From NCBI GenBank assembly GCA_018725565.1, contig QLUR01000018.1, positions 1 to 53,549 on the forward strand: a DNA stretch of 53,549 nt. The letters run 5' to 3'. Both the position numbers and the translations under genes were made by a program. Below the pieces are notes generated by a model that saw only the letters and a list, made by a program, of their open reading frames with translations, was not told the DNA's origin and made no database searches. Source of the stretch: Bacillota bacterium (GTDB taxonomy: Bacteria > Bacillota > Dethiobacteria > Dethiobacterales > Dethiobacteraceae). Shown one piece after another: positions 24,922-34,084 of the stretch (within the stretch, counting starts at the first letter, position 1; every line of letters starts with the position of its first letter).

Positions 24922-26223
24922 ATGGCCCAAATAATCACTTTTCGCGGTCTGCGTTACAACCAGGAAAAAGCTGGTTCCTTATCAACTCTTACAGCTCCGC
25001 CTTACGATGTGATAGACGAGCAGGCCCAGCGCCTGCTTTATGCTAAGAACCCCTACAATGTAATTCGCTTGGAATACGGGAAAAACGACCCAAATGATAA
25101 TGACTGGGATAACCGCTATACACGGGCTAACAGCTTTTTTGCCCGCTGGCGGGCAGAAGGCATTTTGCTGCGCGAACCCAGGCCTGTTCTTTATTTTCAT
25201 GAACAGAAATTCTCTTTGCAGGAGAAGCAGTACTCGCGTCGTGGTTTAGTTGCCGGCATAGGGTTGGAGGATTACGCCTCCGGCATAGTCCTCCCTCATG
25301 AAGAAACACTTGCCAAGGCCAAAACTGACCGGCTGGAGTTGCTGCGCACTGCTCGTGCTAATTTCAGCCCTGTTTTTGGTATCTATGAAGACCAAGCGGG
25401 TATAGTAGGGAAAATGGCCGACAGCACCCTGCGCCAACCACCGCTGCTTGACTTTACTGACGACTCGGGTGAAAACCACCGCCTCTGGACAGTCAGCGAC
25501 GAACAGTCTTTATCCGCAATCCGGCAGTTCTTTTTGGAGCAACAAATTATTATTGCAGATGGCCACCATCGTTACGAGACCGCATACTTTTTCCACAAGG
25601 AAATGTCAGCTCAGGGTCAGGACAGCTTTAATTTTGTTTTAATGACACTAGTAGATGCCCATGACCCCGGCCTGCTTGTTCTTCCTACCCATCGCCTGGT
25701 CAAAGATGCTGCCGCTCTTGATGCCGGGAACTTTCCCGAACTGTTGGCAAAGTTTTTTAATGTCACTCCGCTGAAGTTGCCCGCTACCAGGATGCTGGAC
25801 GCATTGACTGCAGAACAAACCGCAACTCATTCTTTTGTGATGTATCTAGGTGGCAGCCAGCTTTACCTGCTTACCCTGCCCCGCCAACGGGCTGCCATTG
25901 CGATGGCCTCTCGAGCCGCTTCTAAATCCGGTGCCTGGCGCAACCTTGATGTGGCAGTGCTGCAGTCTCTCATTCTTGAAGAACTGCTTGGCATCGATGA
26001 GGAAGCACGCCGCAGCGGGAAAAATCTCTACTATACCCGCGACGAAGCGGAGGCACTGCAGCTGGTAGATTCCGGTGTGTACCAAGCGGCCTTTTTCCTG
26101 AAGGCCCCTACAGTCAACGAGGTCATCAAAGTTGCCAGGGATGCCGATAAAATGCCGCAGAAGTCAACTTATTTTTATCCAAAATTATTAACAGGATTAG
26201 TTATTAACGATTTCTCTGTTTAA
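24922..26223 (+). CDS. DUF1015 family protein
   Basis: A 433-residue cytoplasmic protein of the conserved DUF1015 family, of unknown function. Landmarks: TAPPYDVIDEQAQ near residue 25, NPYNVIRLEYGK, and IIADGHHRYETA near 210, which is the most conserved family motif and looks like a metal or phosphate site. The family has been linked in some genomes with serine metabolism genes, none of which is here. Ribosome binding site AAAGGAGGTG precedes ATG 24922. It is a single-gene unit, converging with metF. Confidence 0.88.
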   Translation: MAQIITFRGLRYNQEKAGSLSTLTAPPYDVIDEQAQRLLYAKNPYNVIRLEYGKNDPNDNDWDNRYTRANSFFARWRAEGILLREPRPVLYFHEQKFSLQEKQYSRRGLVAGIGLEDYASGIVLPHEETLAKAKTDRLELLRTARANFSPVFGIYEDQAGIVGKMADSTLRQPPLLDFTDDSGENHRLWTVSDEQSLSAIRQFFLEQQIIIADGHHRYETAYFFHKEMSAQGQDSFNFVLMTLVDAHDPGLLVLPTHRLVKDAAALDAGNFPELLAKFFNVTPLKLPATRMLDALTAEQTATHSFVMYLGGSQLYLLTLPRQRAAIAMASRAASKSGAWRNLDVAVLQSLILEELLGIDEEARRSGKNLYYTRDEAEALQLVDSGVYQAAFFLKAPTVNEVIKVARDADKMPQKSTYFYPKLLTGLVINDFSV

Positions 26224-26239
26224 CTTATTACGGAAGCAC

Positions 26240-26260
26240 AAAAAAAGGCCTTACCGGCCT
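26240..26260 (-). terminator. Terminator of the metVF operon
   Basis: On the minus strand a short stem AGGCC/GGCCT (26260-26246) is followed directly by a run of seven T (26246-26240). It lies 20 bases past the metF stop and separates the operon from the convergent DUF1015 gene. Confidence 0.6.
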
Positions 26261-26279
26261 GGAAATGGATGATTTATTG

Positions 26280-27164
26280 TCAAAGCCCTGCCGCGGCAAT
26301 AATATCCGGCACTACCTCTTCTTTGTTGATGGCCATGATGTGAACGCCGTCGCACAGCTTTTCTCTTTTTAATGCGGCAATCATCCGGCCGGCAATTTCA
26401 ATGCCGACTCGGAGCGCCTCACCTTTAGGGGCACGGGATAACTCGTCAATCAGGGGTTGGGGGACAAAAATACCCGGGACATTCTCCGTCATATATTTAG
26501 CCATACGGGCTGAAGACAACAGGACGATACCGGCCAGTATTTTGACAGGGAACTTACGGGCGTATGACATGAACTTGGCATAATTATCTAAATCATACAC
26601 CGCCTGGGTCTGAAAGAATTCAGCACCAGCCTCTACTTTTTTTTCAAACTTGGCCAGCTGGGGCTCTATAGGCTGCGCTTCCGGTGTCACGATTGCTCCC
26701 GCACAAAACTCGACAGCCCCGTCCAGTTCATTACCTCCCAGGTCCTTGCCCGACTCCAGCAAACGGATGGTTTTCAACAACTGTACGGAATCAAGGTCAA
26801 ATACACCCTTACCTTCTTTATGATCTCCTACGGGAACAGCATCGCCGGTCAGGCAGAGCACATCTCTTACGCCTCTGCTGTAGGCAAACATTAAGTCAGC
26901 CTGCAGCGCAAGCCGGTTCCTGTCACGGCAGGTCATCTGCAGAATAGGTACGCCTCCGTGCTCTAATACTGCCAGGCAGCCTGCTATCGAAGGCATACGC
27001 ATCACCGAACTTTGGTGATCTGTAACATTCAAGGCTGTAACCTTATCGTGCAAGAGGTGGAGATGATGGTTCATTTTCTCCAGGTTTGTACCTTTGGGCG
27101 GCCCAACTTCGCTGGTAATGACAAAATCTCCGGAGTCCAGCGCCTGCTTAAAAGTTGACACCAT
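26280..27164 (-). CDS. metF: Methylenetetrahydrofolate reductase, MetF subunit
   Basis: Reduces 5,10-methylene-THF to 5-methyl-THF, the last step of the methyl branch of the Wood-Ljungdahl pathway. The 294-residue flavin-binding TIM barrel has the family landmarks: EVGPPKGTN at the start, LNVTDHQSSVMRM, LQMTCRDRNR and FFQTQAVYD. It is the short acetogen type without the C-terminal domain, needing MetV as partner. The gene follows metV by 13 bases, and AAAGGAG precedes the ATG. The upstream FdhA-like/NuoE/NuoF-GltD genes are in the same operon and probably feed it electrons. This is an inference from gene order. Confidence 0.95.
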   Translation of the reverse strand: MVSTFKQALDSGDFVITSEVGPPKGTNLEKMNHHLHLLHDKVTALNVTDHQSSVMRMPSIAGCLAVLEHGGVPILQMTCRDRNRLALQADLMFAYSRGVRDVLCLTGDAVPVGDHKEGKGVFDLDSVQLLKTIRLLESGKDLGGNELDGAVEFCAGAIVTPEAQPIEPQLAKFEKKVEAGAEFFQTQAVYDLDNYAKFMSYARKFPVKILAGIVLLSSARMAKYMTENVPGIFVPQPLIDELSRAPKGEALRVGIEIAGRMIAALKREKLCDGVHIMAINKEEVVPDIIAAAGL

Positions 27165-27177
27165 TTTCTATTCTCCT

Positions 27178-27825
27178 TTACGTTGAAATCTTAAAGCTTT
27201 TTGGTTTAAGAGTGACATGATGGTTCTTAGGAGGATGGTAGGCACTCATCAATTCCAGCCTCCCCTGTTCCTTCAAGCGGTTATAGATCAGGGTAAAGGC
27301 ACAGTCTTTTTCTTTATCAACTTCGCACATACCTTTGTTTGTACCGCCGCAAGGGCCGTTAAGCAAGCCTTTGTGGCACGCGGCAAGCGGACAAATCCCG
27401 GACGTATAGCCCAAAATGCACTGCCCGCACTGGACGCATGTTTCAAAGAAGCTGCCCTCGCTCATTTCCATTCCGATAAACATGGTATCCAAGGCAGGGA
27501 TAACCGGCCTGCCGAGGTATGAGGCGATCCTCTGTACCCCAAGGGCGCAGGACATCACCAAGATGCTCTGCGCGTTACGGAAAGCCTCAGCGTTGATACT
27601 TTCCATCTCACCAGTCATTTCGTCACAGGCTGTGGGGACTACCAAAAAACCTGTCACCAGCTTCCCATCTGCTTGTAATCGCTCTTTCATAGCTGTTACT
27701 TCCTCGATGCCGCCTGTCTTGGTAGTTGTGGCGCATGTGCCGCAACCGACCACACAGACCCGGTCGAGTCCTTCCAGCAATTGGCTCACTTCAGTGTAAG
27801 GCTTTTGTTTTGTTATCGACTTCAT
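27178..27825 (-). CDS. metV: MetV, iron-sulfur subunit of methylene-THF reductase
   Basis: A 215-residue protein that couples with MetF in acetogens. Its Cys-rich segments (VCVVGCGTC near residue 25, CVQCGQC near 130, then CPLAACHKGLLNGPCGG and MCEVDKEKDC) are expected to bind iron-sulfur clusters and in some enzymes zinc. It would relay electrons from an upstream donor to the MetF flavin. AGGAGGG precedes ATG 27825, 12 bases after the NuoF-GltD stop. The five genes from 34037 to 26280 are joined by overlaps or short gaps, so they make one transcript. Confidence 0.92.
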   Translation of the reverse strand: MKSITKQKPYTEVSQLLEGLDRVCVVGCGTCATTTKTGGIEEVTAMKERLQADGKLVTGFLVVPTACDEMTGEMESINAEAFRNAQSILVMSCALGVQRIASYLGRPVIPALDTMFIGMEMSEGSFFETCVQCGQCILGYTSGICPLAACHKGLLNGPCGGTNKGMCEVDKEKDCAFTLIYNRLKEQGRLELMSAYHPPKNHHVTLKPKSFKIST

Positions 27826-27837
27826 TGCTTATCCCTC

Positions 27838-30800
27838 CTAGCTTTCCAGGTCACAACGCAGGCAGCGCTTTGGTTCTTCTCTGGCTTCTTCTTCCGAAAA
27901 ACCTAATTCTGTCTCCAGGAAGCTCTTTTTCCTTTCCTCAACAGAAAGATATGCCATTTTCGGCCTGAACTGCGGTTGCCAGGTTTCCTCTTCACTTTCA
28001 CTGTCTTCCTGGCGTATGGCAGTACCGTTACTTATTTTCATGTCATACATCCTGACTCTGGACTTGTCACCTCTAAAATATTTATCAATAGACATCGCAC
28101 CCCTTCTGCCAGCAGCAACAGCGTCAATCAGCATACCGGGGCCGGTAATAAAGTCGCCGCCAGCAAATATTCCGGCAAGGTTGGCGGAAAGCCTGTTGTC
28201 ATCGACGACCAATGTTTCCCAGCGGGTTCTTTCCAGCGCGCTGTCAGGCGGCAAAAAGGAGAGGTCGGGCGCCTGGCCCACAGCGGCAAAAATTGTGTCC
28301 GCCTGCATAAAGAATTCCGAACCCGGTATGGGGACTGGACGCCGCCGGCCATCTGCTCCTGGTTCGCCCAGAACCATGCGGGTACATTGCAGTCCGGTCA
28401 CCTTCCAGTTTTCGTTTACTATCCTGGTCGGGCTGACAAGGAACTCTATCTTCAGCCCCTCGGCAAGCGCTTCCTCGTATTCCGCCTCGGAAGCAGGCAT
28501 TTCTTCCCTGGTCCGGCGGTATAAAATAGTAACCTCTTCCGCACCAAGGCGAATTGCCGTCCGCGCTGTGTCCAAAGCCACGTTGCCGCCTCCGATGACA
28601 ATTGCGCGCCTGCCGATCTTGACATTCCTGCCGATCTTGACATCTCTTAAAAAGCGCAGACCATAATAGAACCCATCCAGGTCTTCTATCTCGCCCGGAA
28701 TGCCGACACGCTGACTGCGTTGGGCACCGGCGGCGATAAAGACCGCGTCATACCCGCTTTTGCGCAGGTCTTCGACTGTCATGCCTGTGTTGACCGGCGT
28801 ATTGTATCTGATTTCCACCCCGCGTTTAACAATATAGTCTATTTCTTTCTCAATCACTTCTCTTGGCAGTCGAAACTCAGGGAGGGCTACCGAAAGCATG
28901 CCACCGCCGACGGGCAATGCCTCAAAAACTGTTACCCGGTAGCCGAAGCGGGTCAGGAAATAGGCGCAGGTAAGCCCGCAGGGCCCGGCACCGACTACTG
29001 CGACGCTTTGAGGGTGAAGGCGGGGGAAAGGCTCAGGTTCCGGAAGTTCTGCGCTGTTGTCAAAATACCAGTCTGCCGCAAAACGCTTCAGCGACCTGAT
29101 CGACACCGGCTCGTCAAGTTCGCCGCGCCGGCATCTGGCTTCGCAGGGGTGGTTGCAAATACGGCCGCAGATAGCTGGAAAGGGATTTCTTTCCCGGATT
29201 GTTTCTACCGCTTTCAGATACTCCCCTTCGGCTATATGGGCAAGATATCTTGGCACATCAATCCCGGCCGGGCAAGTATGCTGGCAAGGGGAAACCATCA
29301 GCGCATCACAAATTGCTGCCGGACATTTCTTCTCCCGGATATGGCTTTCATACTCTTCCCGAAAATATTTAAGGGTAGTTAACACCGGGTTCGGACAGGT
29401 CTGGCCGAGACCGCACAGAGAGCCCTCTTTAACCGTTTTGGCGATACTGAGCAGTGTGTCGATATCGGTGTCACGGCCTTTACCCTGGGTAATGCGTGTT
29501 AATATCTCCAGCATCTGTTTAGTGCCCAGGCGGCAGGGAGTGCATTTACCGCAGGATTCGGACTGAGTAAAGCTCAGGAAGTAACGGGCGATGTCCACCA
29601 TGCAGGTGCTTTCATCCATGACGACCATGCCGCCGGAACCCATGATCGAGCCGAGTTTGGCCAGGCTTTCATATTCCACCGGTGAATCGAGGTAGCGGGC
29701 CGGAATGCAACCGCCTGAAGGGCCTCCTGTCTGGACTGCCTTAAAGCGCCTGCCGCGGGGAATGCCGCCGCCGATTTTAAAGATTATTTTGGAAAGCGGG
29801 GTGCCCATCGGCACCTCGACTAAGCCGCTGTTGGAAATTTTGCCAGTCAAGGCAAAGACGGCCGTGCCGCGGCTTTTCTCCGTGCCCACATTTTCAAACC
29901 AGCCGGCGCCGCGGCCGATCACGGCTGTGGCGGCGGCAAGCGTTTTGACATTATTAATGATTGTTGGTTTGCCGTCAAGGCCGGACTGAGCCGGGAAAGG
30001 GGGCCGCGGCCTGGGCATGCCGCGCCTGCTTTCAATTGAAGCAATCAGCGCCGTTTCCTCGCCGCAGACAAACGAGCCTGCCCCTTCTTTGATTTGAATT
30101 TTAAAGTTAAAGTCCGAGCCAAGGATCCTGCTGCCAAGGAAGCCCCGCTCTTCCGCCTGGCTGATGGCGATGCGGACGCGCCTGACCGCCAGGGGATACT
30201 CGGCTCGTACATAGATGTAGCCTTCGCTGGCCCCTGTGGCATAGCCGGCCAGTGTCAGTCCTTCCACAACAGCATGCGGGTCGGCTTCCAGGATGGAACG
30301 GTCCATAAACGCTCCGGGATCTCCTTCGTCGGCATTACAGATAACATATTTCTTTTCTCTGAGGGCGTTGCGGCAAAACTCCCATTTTTTTGAGGTGGGA
30401 AAGCCAGCACCTCCGCGCCCGCGCAGCCCTGCCTGACTGATTTCGTCGATCACGCCCTGAGGCGTCAGTTCAAGCACTGCTTTCCTGAGCGCCTGGTAGC
30501 CCTGCATTTCCAGGTAGTCGTCAATTTTTTCCGGGTTAATGCGGCCGCACCTATAGAGAATTACACGTTCCTGCTCTTTGTAGAAAGTGACTTCGTCATG
30601 GTAAGGCACGGCTTTGCCGGTCAGCGGCTCGCGGTAGAAAAGGCGCTCCACGGGCTTATCGTCCCGGAGATGAGAGGCGGCAATTTCTGCTGCATCCTCT
30701 GCCTGGATTTTGGTGTAGAAGATTCCTTCCGGTTCCACAATAGCTATCGGACCCTGTTCGCAAAACCCGTGGCAACCGGTGTAGTCTACTTCTACACCAT

Positions 30801-30909
30801 CAAGTGCCAAAGCGGCAACTTCAGCTTTCAGGGCTTCGTAAACCAGATAAGAATTACTGGAAAGGCACCCTGTTCCCTGGCAGATAAAGATCTTACGGCT
30901 TCTCGTCAT
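27838..30909 (-). CDS. NuoF-like / GltD-like fusion flavoprotein
   Basis: A 1023-residue electron-transfer subunit. An N-terminal thioredoxin-like [2Fe-2S] domain (CQGTGC, CHGFC) leads to a NuoF/HydB module with the FMN/NADH motifs GLRGRGGAGFPTSKKWEF and CNADEGDPGAFMDRS and the [4Fe-4S] motif ESCGKCTPCR. From about residue 545 on follows a GltD/NfnB-like module with two Cys-rich cluster motifs (CQHTCPAGIDVP, CGRICNHPCEARC), an FAD site (VVGAGPCGLTCAYFL) and an NADPH-type site (VIGGGNVALDTARTA). Two pyridine-nucleotide flavin sites in one chain are compatible with NAD/NADP exchange or flavin-based bifurcation. A similar fusion is known for the beta subunit of Moorella NADP formate dehydrogenase (from memory). 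ATG 30909 follows GGATGGGGG; it overlaps the NuoE-like gene by 17 bases. Confidence 0.93.
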   Translation of the reverse strand: MTRSRKIFICQGTGCLSSNSYLVYEALKAEVAALALDGVEVDYTGCHGFCEQGPIAIVEPEGIFYTKIQAEDAAEIAASHLRDDKPVERLFYREPLTGKAVPYHDEVTFYKEQERVILYRCGRINPEKIDDYLEMQGYQALRKAVLELTPQGVIDEISQAGLRGRGGAGFPTSKKWEFCRNALREKKYVICNADEGDPGAFMDRSILEADPHAVVEGLTLAGYATGASEGYIYVRAEYPLAVRRVRIAISQAEERGFLGSRILGSDFNFKIQIKEGAGSFVCGEETALIASIESRRGMPRPRPPFPAQSGLDGKPTIINNVKTLAAATAVIGRGAGWFENVGTEKSRGTAVFALTGKISNSGLVEVPMGTPLSKIIFKIGGGIPRGRRFKAVQTGGPSGGCIPARYLDSPVEYESLAKLGSIMGSGGMVVMDESTCMVDIARYFLSFTQSESCGKCTPCRLGTKQMLEILTRITQGKGRDTDIDTLLSIAKTVKEGSLCGLGQTCPNPVLTTLKYFREEYESHIREKKCPAAICDALMVSPCQHTCPAGIDVPRYLAHIAEGEYLKAVETIRERNPFPAICGRICNHPCEARCRRGELDEPVSIRSLKRFAADWYFDNSAELPEPEPFPRLHPQSVAVVGAGPCGLTCAYFLTRFGYRVTVFEALPVGGGMLSVALPEFRLPREVIEKEIDYIVKRGVEIRYNTPVNTGMTVEDLRKSGYDAVFIAAGAQRSQRVGIPGEIEDLDGFYYGLRFLRDVKIGRNVKIGRRAIVIGGGNVALDTARTAIRLGAEEVTILYRRTREEMPASEAEYEEALAEGLKIEFLVSPTRIVNENWKVTGLQCTRMVLGEPGADGRRRPVPIPGSEFFMQADTIFAAVGQAPDLSFLPPDSALERTRWETLVVDDNRLSANLAGIFAGGDFITGPGMLIDAVAAGRRGAMSIDKYFRGDKSRVRMYDMKISNGTAIRQEDSESEEETWQPQFRPKMAYLSVEERKKSFLETELGFSEEEAREEPKRCLRCDLES

Positions 30910-31393
30910 GGCGACCCCCATCCTTCTTGAACAATTGACCCACCTTTTTGGGATTCATGTTGCCATACACGTTGCTGCCGACGACCATGGTGGGAGCAAG
31001 AGCACAGACACCGATACAGGCCACTGTTTCCAGTGTGTATTCCAGATCTTCAGTGGTTTCCCCCTCTTCAAGACCTAGCTGTTGCTTTACCAGTTTTAGT
31101 ATGGTCTTGCCGCCTCGCACATGGCAGGCAGTACCGCGGCAGACTCTGACCACATTTTTTCCGCGCGGCTCGGTATAAAGCTGGGCATAAAATGAAATCA
31201 CGCCCTGGACTTCACTGGGGAAAAGGCCAAGCGCTCCGGCAATCACAGGCACCGTTTCCGGAGGGATAAAGCCGAGTTCTTCCTGCAATTGCTGGACAAG
31301 CGGAATCAGTGACCATTTTTGGTTTTTATAGTTCTCAACCAGTTCCTTAACCTGCCCCATATCAACCTGGTCGATTTTCTGAACATTACACAT
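30893..31393 (-). CDS. NuoE-like [2Fe-2S] subunit
   Basis: A 166-residue thioredoxin-like ferredoxin of the NuoE/HydA-gamma family. The four cluster ligands are in CRGTACHV and CIGVC, spaced as usual. The first half is the helical bundle (LIPLVQQLQEELGFIPPETV). It would carry electrons between the NuoF-like FMN and the FdhA-like clusters. ATG 31393 overlaps the end of the FdhA-like gene by eight bases, with AAAGGAT upstream, and its end overlaps the next gene by 17 bases, so stoichiometric production is likely. Confidence 0.93.
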   Translation of the reverse strand: MCNVQKIDQVDMGQVKELVENYKNQKWSLIPLVQQLQEELGFIPPETVPVIAGALGLFPSEVQGVISFYAQLYTEPRGKNVVRVCRGTACHVRGGKTILKLVKQQLGLEEGETTEDLEYTLETVACIGVCALAPTMVVGSNVYGNMNPKKVGQLFKKDGGRHDEKP

Positions 31394-34037
31394 TTTTCGC
31401 GATCCTTTCTATTCTGACGTTGCAGGTATTCAGCGTTAGGCTGCTGTGATCTCCTTTCTCCCTAAGACTGAAGAGTCTGTCTATTCCAGGAAAAGAAACA
31501 GGCAGTGAGACTATCCGGGGAGGCAGCTGCATATCAATCTCGACTGCTGCCTCTGCTTCACCGGCTGCCGAAACGATTTTTACTCTTTCCCGGGAACAGA
31601 GCGATAGTTCAGCGGCATCCGCTGCATTTACCGACAGAAAATTTCCAGGCGGCATAAAGCGCAGGCGTGGAGACCTGGAAGTTCTCTCGCCGCTTCCGAA
31701 ATGAGTAAGGGAAGGCTTAACAATCAGGGTAAGGGGAACTTCTGCCGTATCGCGTTTTTCTGAAAGAAAATCGGCTTTTGTGAAACGCACAAAGCCGTTC
31801 AGGGACTCCCAGCAGGAATCGCGCCGCTGCTCCCAGCCAGAGCGTCCTTCTTCATAATGATAACCTTCGTAATGCGGTACCAGTTCCTCGATCTCTTCCA
31901 TTACGTGCTTGAGATTTGCGAAAGGCAGCGGTTTCTCCATCGCTTCCGCAAGTCTAAGCAGGATCGTCCAGTCAGGCAGGCTTTCTCCGGGCGGCTCCAC
32001 CGCCTTGCGCACATGACCCACCATGCCTTCAAAATTGGTGAAGGTTCCTTCTTTTTCGGCAAAACTGGCAGCAGGAAAGACTACATCAGCCATTTTGGCG
32101 GTTTCCGTCAGAAAAAGATCCTGCACAACAAGAAAATCCAGAGAGGAAAGAGCCTCGCGTGCCAGCTCCGTATCTGCCAGGCTGACAGCCGGGTTTTCCC
32201 CAACCACAAAAAGTGCCCTTATTTTTCCCTCTGCCGCCTGCCTGAAGACCTGCAGATACGATAACCCTCGCTTTAACGGCAAGTTTACCTGCCAGCGCTT
32301 CTCAAATTTTCGCCTGGCCTGGGTGTCGTCAAGTCGCTTATATCCCGGGAGATACTCAGGAACAGCACCAATGTCGGCAGCACCCTGAGCATTATTTTCC
32401 CGTTGCAAGGCATATATCCCGCAGCCCCTGCACCAGATATTTCCCGTCAGTTCGGCAAGGTTAACCAATGCTTTAATACTTTCCGCACCGCCTTCACGTC
32501 CGGCAATACCACTGCCATAGACAATCGACGATTTGGCTGCAGCGGCATAGAGGCGTGCAGCCTGACGAATATCATCAGCCGGGACACCGGTGATGGTTTC
32601 GGCAAACTCAGGCGAATATTTTTCCAACGACAACGGGAGCACGTTAAAGTCTTCGGTTTTTCTGCTTACATATTCAATGTCCATGAGTTCCTCGTCAATA
32701 ATTACCTTGGTTAGAGCATTTAAGAGGGCCACATCAGTACCAACTCTGGGTCGCAGCCAGATTTGGGCAAATGCTGTTAACTTGGTTTGCCTGGGATCAA
32801 TAACTATCAGTTTTGCTTTCTTAAATTTGACGGCTCGCTTGATGGCATAGGCGACCTGTGGTGCCGAGACAGCAGTATCTGTGCCGATTGCCATAATCAC
32901 TTCAGATTGTTCAAGCGCACCCAGATGGTTGGTAGTACCGGGAAAACCAAGCGACGCGCCCAGTCCTGACCTGGTAGCCTCCTGATACATACTGGCACTG
33001 TTGTCTATATTATTAGTGCCTAAGATTTTACGGGCGAAGAGCTGCAGAAGGTAGTTCTCCTCGTTGGTACACTTTGCTGAGCCAAGTACAGCCAAACTGT
33101 CAGGACCGTAGTTTTCCCTGGCGCGCTGCAGGCCCTCTGCCGCCTTATGCAAAGCTTCTTCCCAGGAAGCTGCCCGGAGGCTTTCCCCGTCCCTGACAAG
33201 CGGAGTCGTCAATCTGTCCGCGCTGTGGATAAAATCGTAGCCGTAACTGCCTCTTACGCAAAGAGCGCCGCGGTCAGAAAGCATATCCCTCCCCGGTACG
33301 GCGCGTACCACCCTGTTGTCCTTAATCTCCAGACGCACGCTGCAACCGCAGCCGCAAAAGGGGCAGGTTGTGGTTACCGAAGTTCTCGTCGTTCCCTGAT
33401 ATGGTTTCTCTTTTTCCATCAGAGCGCCTGTAGGGCATACAGCCACACAGGCGCCACAGAAGGTACACTCACTTTTTTCGAGGGGGAAATCGCCAAAAGT
33501 TGCCGGGTAGGCCTTAAACCCACGCTTACAGTAGTCAATCACGCCTTCCACAACCAACTCTTGGCAAGCACGGATGCAACGGGCACAAAGGATGCATTTA
33601 CTTAGGTCCCTGATAATATAGGGATTTATTTCTGTCACGACTGCCGGCTGGGGGATCTTCTCCAGACCTGTGTCGCCAATGCCCAGTCCGGCTGCAATTT
33701 GACGCAGCTGACAGCGGTTGCCCTTGTCACAAACAATACATGAGTCAGGGTGGCTGGCAAGCATGAGCCTGACAATTGTTTTACGGTGCTCAATAACCCG
33801 CGGCGAAGCGGTATTTATATTCATCCCGGGGGTAATCGGCGTAACGCAGGAGGCCAGCAAAGCTCCGCTGGCCTCATTTTCAACCAGGCAAAGCCTGCAC
33901 GCGCCTATAGGCTTCAGATAAGGTTCATGACAAAGTGTGGGGATTTCTATTCCTGTCTCTCTGGCCAGTTCTAGGACGGTCATCCCCTCATGTCCGCTCA
34001 CCAATCGCTTGTTCAAGGTGATTGCTACCTGTTGCAA
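31386..34037 (-). CDS. FdhA-like molybdopterin oxidoreductase lacking the Sec/Cys ligand
   Basis: An 883-residue homolog of acetogen formate dehydrogenase alpha. The N terminus holds a [2Fe-2S] domain, a His-Cys motif (HPDSCIVCDKGNRC), and two [4Fe-4S] motifs (CILCARCIRAC, CTFCGACVAVC). Then comes the pterin domain, with its own CPFCGCGC cluster motif, LCVRGSYGYDF, SAKCTNEENY, VIDPRQTK and ENNAQGAADIGAVP. In formate dehydrogenases a segment like DHCARLUHSPTVAG carries the metal ligand (Sec or Cys) followed by His. Here it reads DNSASMYQEATRSG: Tyr351 and Gln352 replace them. No in-frame TGA exists. I therefore infer an electron conduit or an enzyme with another substrate. TTG 34037 follows AAGGAGG. 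First gene of the metVF operon. Confidence 0.9.
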   Translation of the reverse strand: MQQVAITLNKRLVSGHEGMTVLELARETGIEIPTLCHEPYLKPIGACRLCLVENEASGALLASCVTPITPGMNINTASPRVIEHRKTIVRLMLASHPDSCIVCDKGNRCQLRQIAAGLGIGDTGLEKIPQPAVVTEINPYIIRDLSKCILCARCIRACQELVVEGVIDYCKRGFKAYPATFGDFPLEKSECTFCGACVAVCPTGALMEKEKPYQGTTRTSVTTTCPFCGCGCSVRLEIKDNRVVRAVPGRDMLSDRGALCVRGSYGYDFIHSADRLTTPLVRDGESLRAASWEEALHKAAEGLQRARENYGPDSLAVLGSAKCTNEENYLLQLFARKILGTNNIDNSASMYQEATRSGLGASLGFPGTTNHLGALEQSEVIMAIGTDTAVSAPQVAYAIKRAVKFKKAKLIVIDPRQTKLTAFAQIWLRPRVGTDVALLNALTKVIIDEELMDIEYVSRKTEDFNVLPLSLEKYSPEFAETITGVPADDIRQAARLYAAAAKSSIVYGSGIAGREGGAESIKALVNLAELTGNIWCRGCGIYALQRENNAQGAADIGAVPEYLPGYKRLDDTQARRKFEKRWQVNLPLKRGLSYLQVFRQAAEGKIRALFVVGENPAVSLADTELAREALSSLDFLVVQDLFLTETAKMADVVFPAASFAEKEGTFTNFEGMVGHVRKAVEPPGESLPDWTILLRLAEAMEKPLPFANLKHVMEEIEELVPHYEGYHYEEGRSGWEQRRDSCWESLNGFVRFTKADFLSEKRDTAEVPLTLIVKPSLTHFGSGERTSRSPRLRFMPPGNFLSVNAADAAELSLCSRERVKIVSAAGEAEAAVEIDMQLPPRIVSLPVSFPGIDRLFSLREKGDHSSLTLNTCNVRIERIAKNV

Positions 34038-34084
34038 CGTAATCCTCCTTCCAATGCGTCAGGCACTTGTTTGCTACGCCCGCG

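Noticed and set aside
32970-33000. Selenocysteine codon in the FdhA-like gene
   Set aside because: The frame has no in-frame TGA; the codon at the ligand position encodes Tyr, so this is not a selenoprotein.
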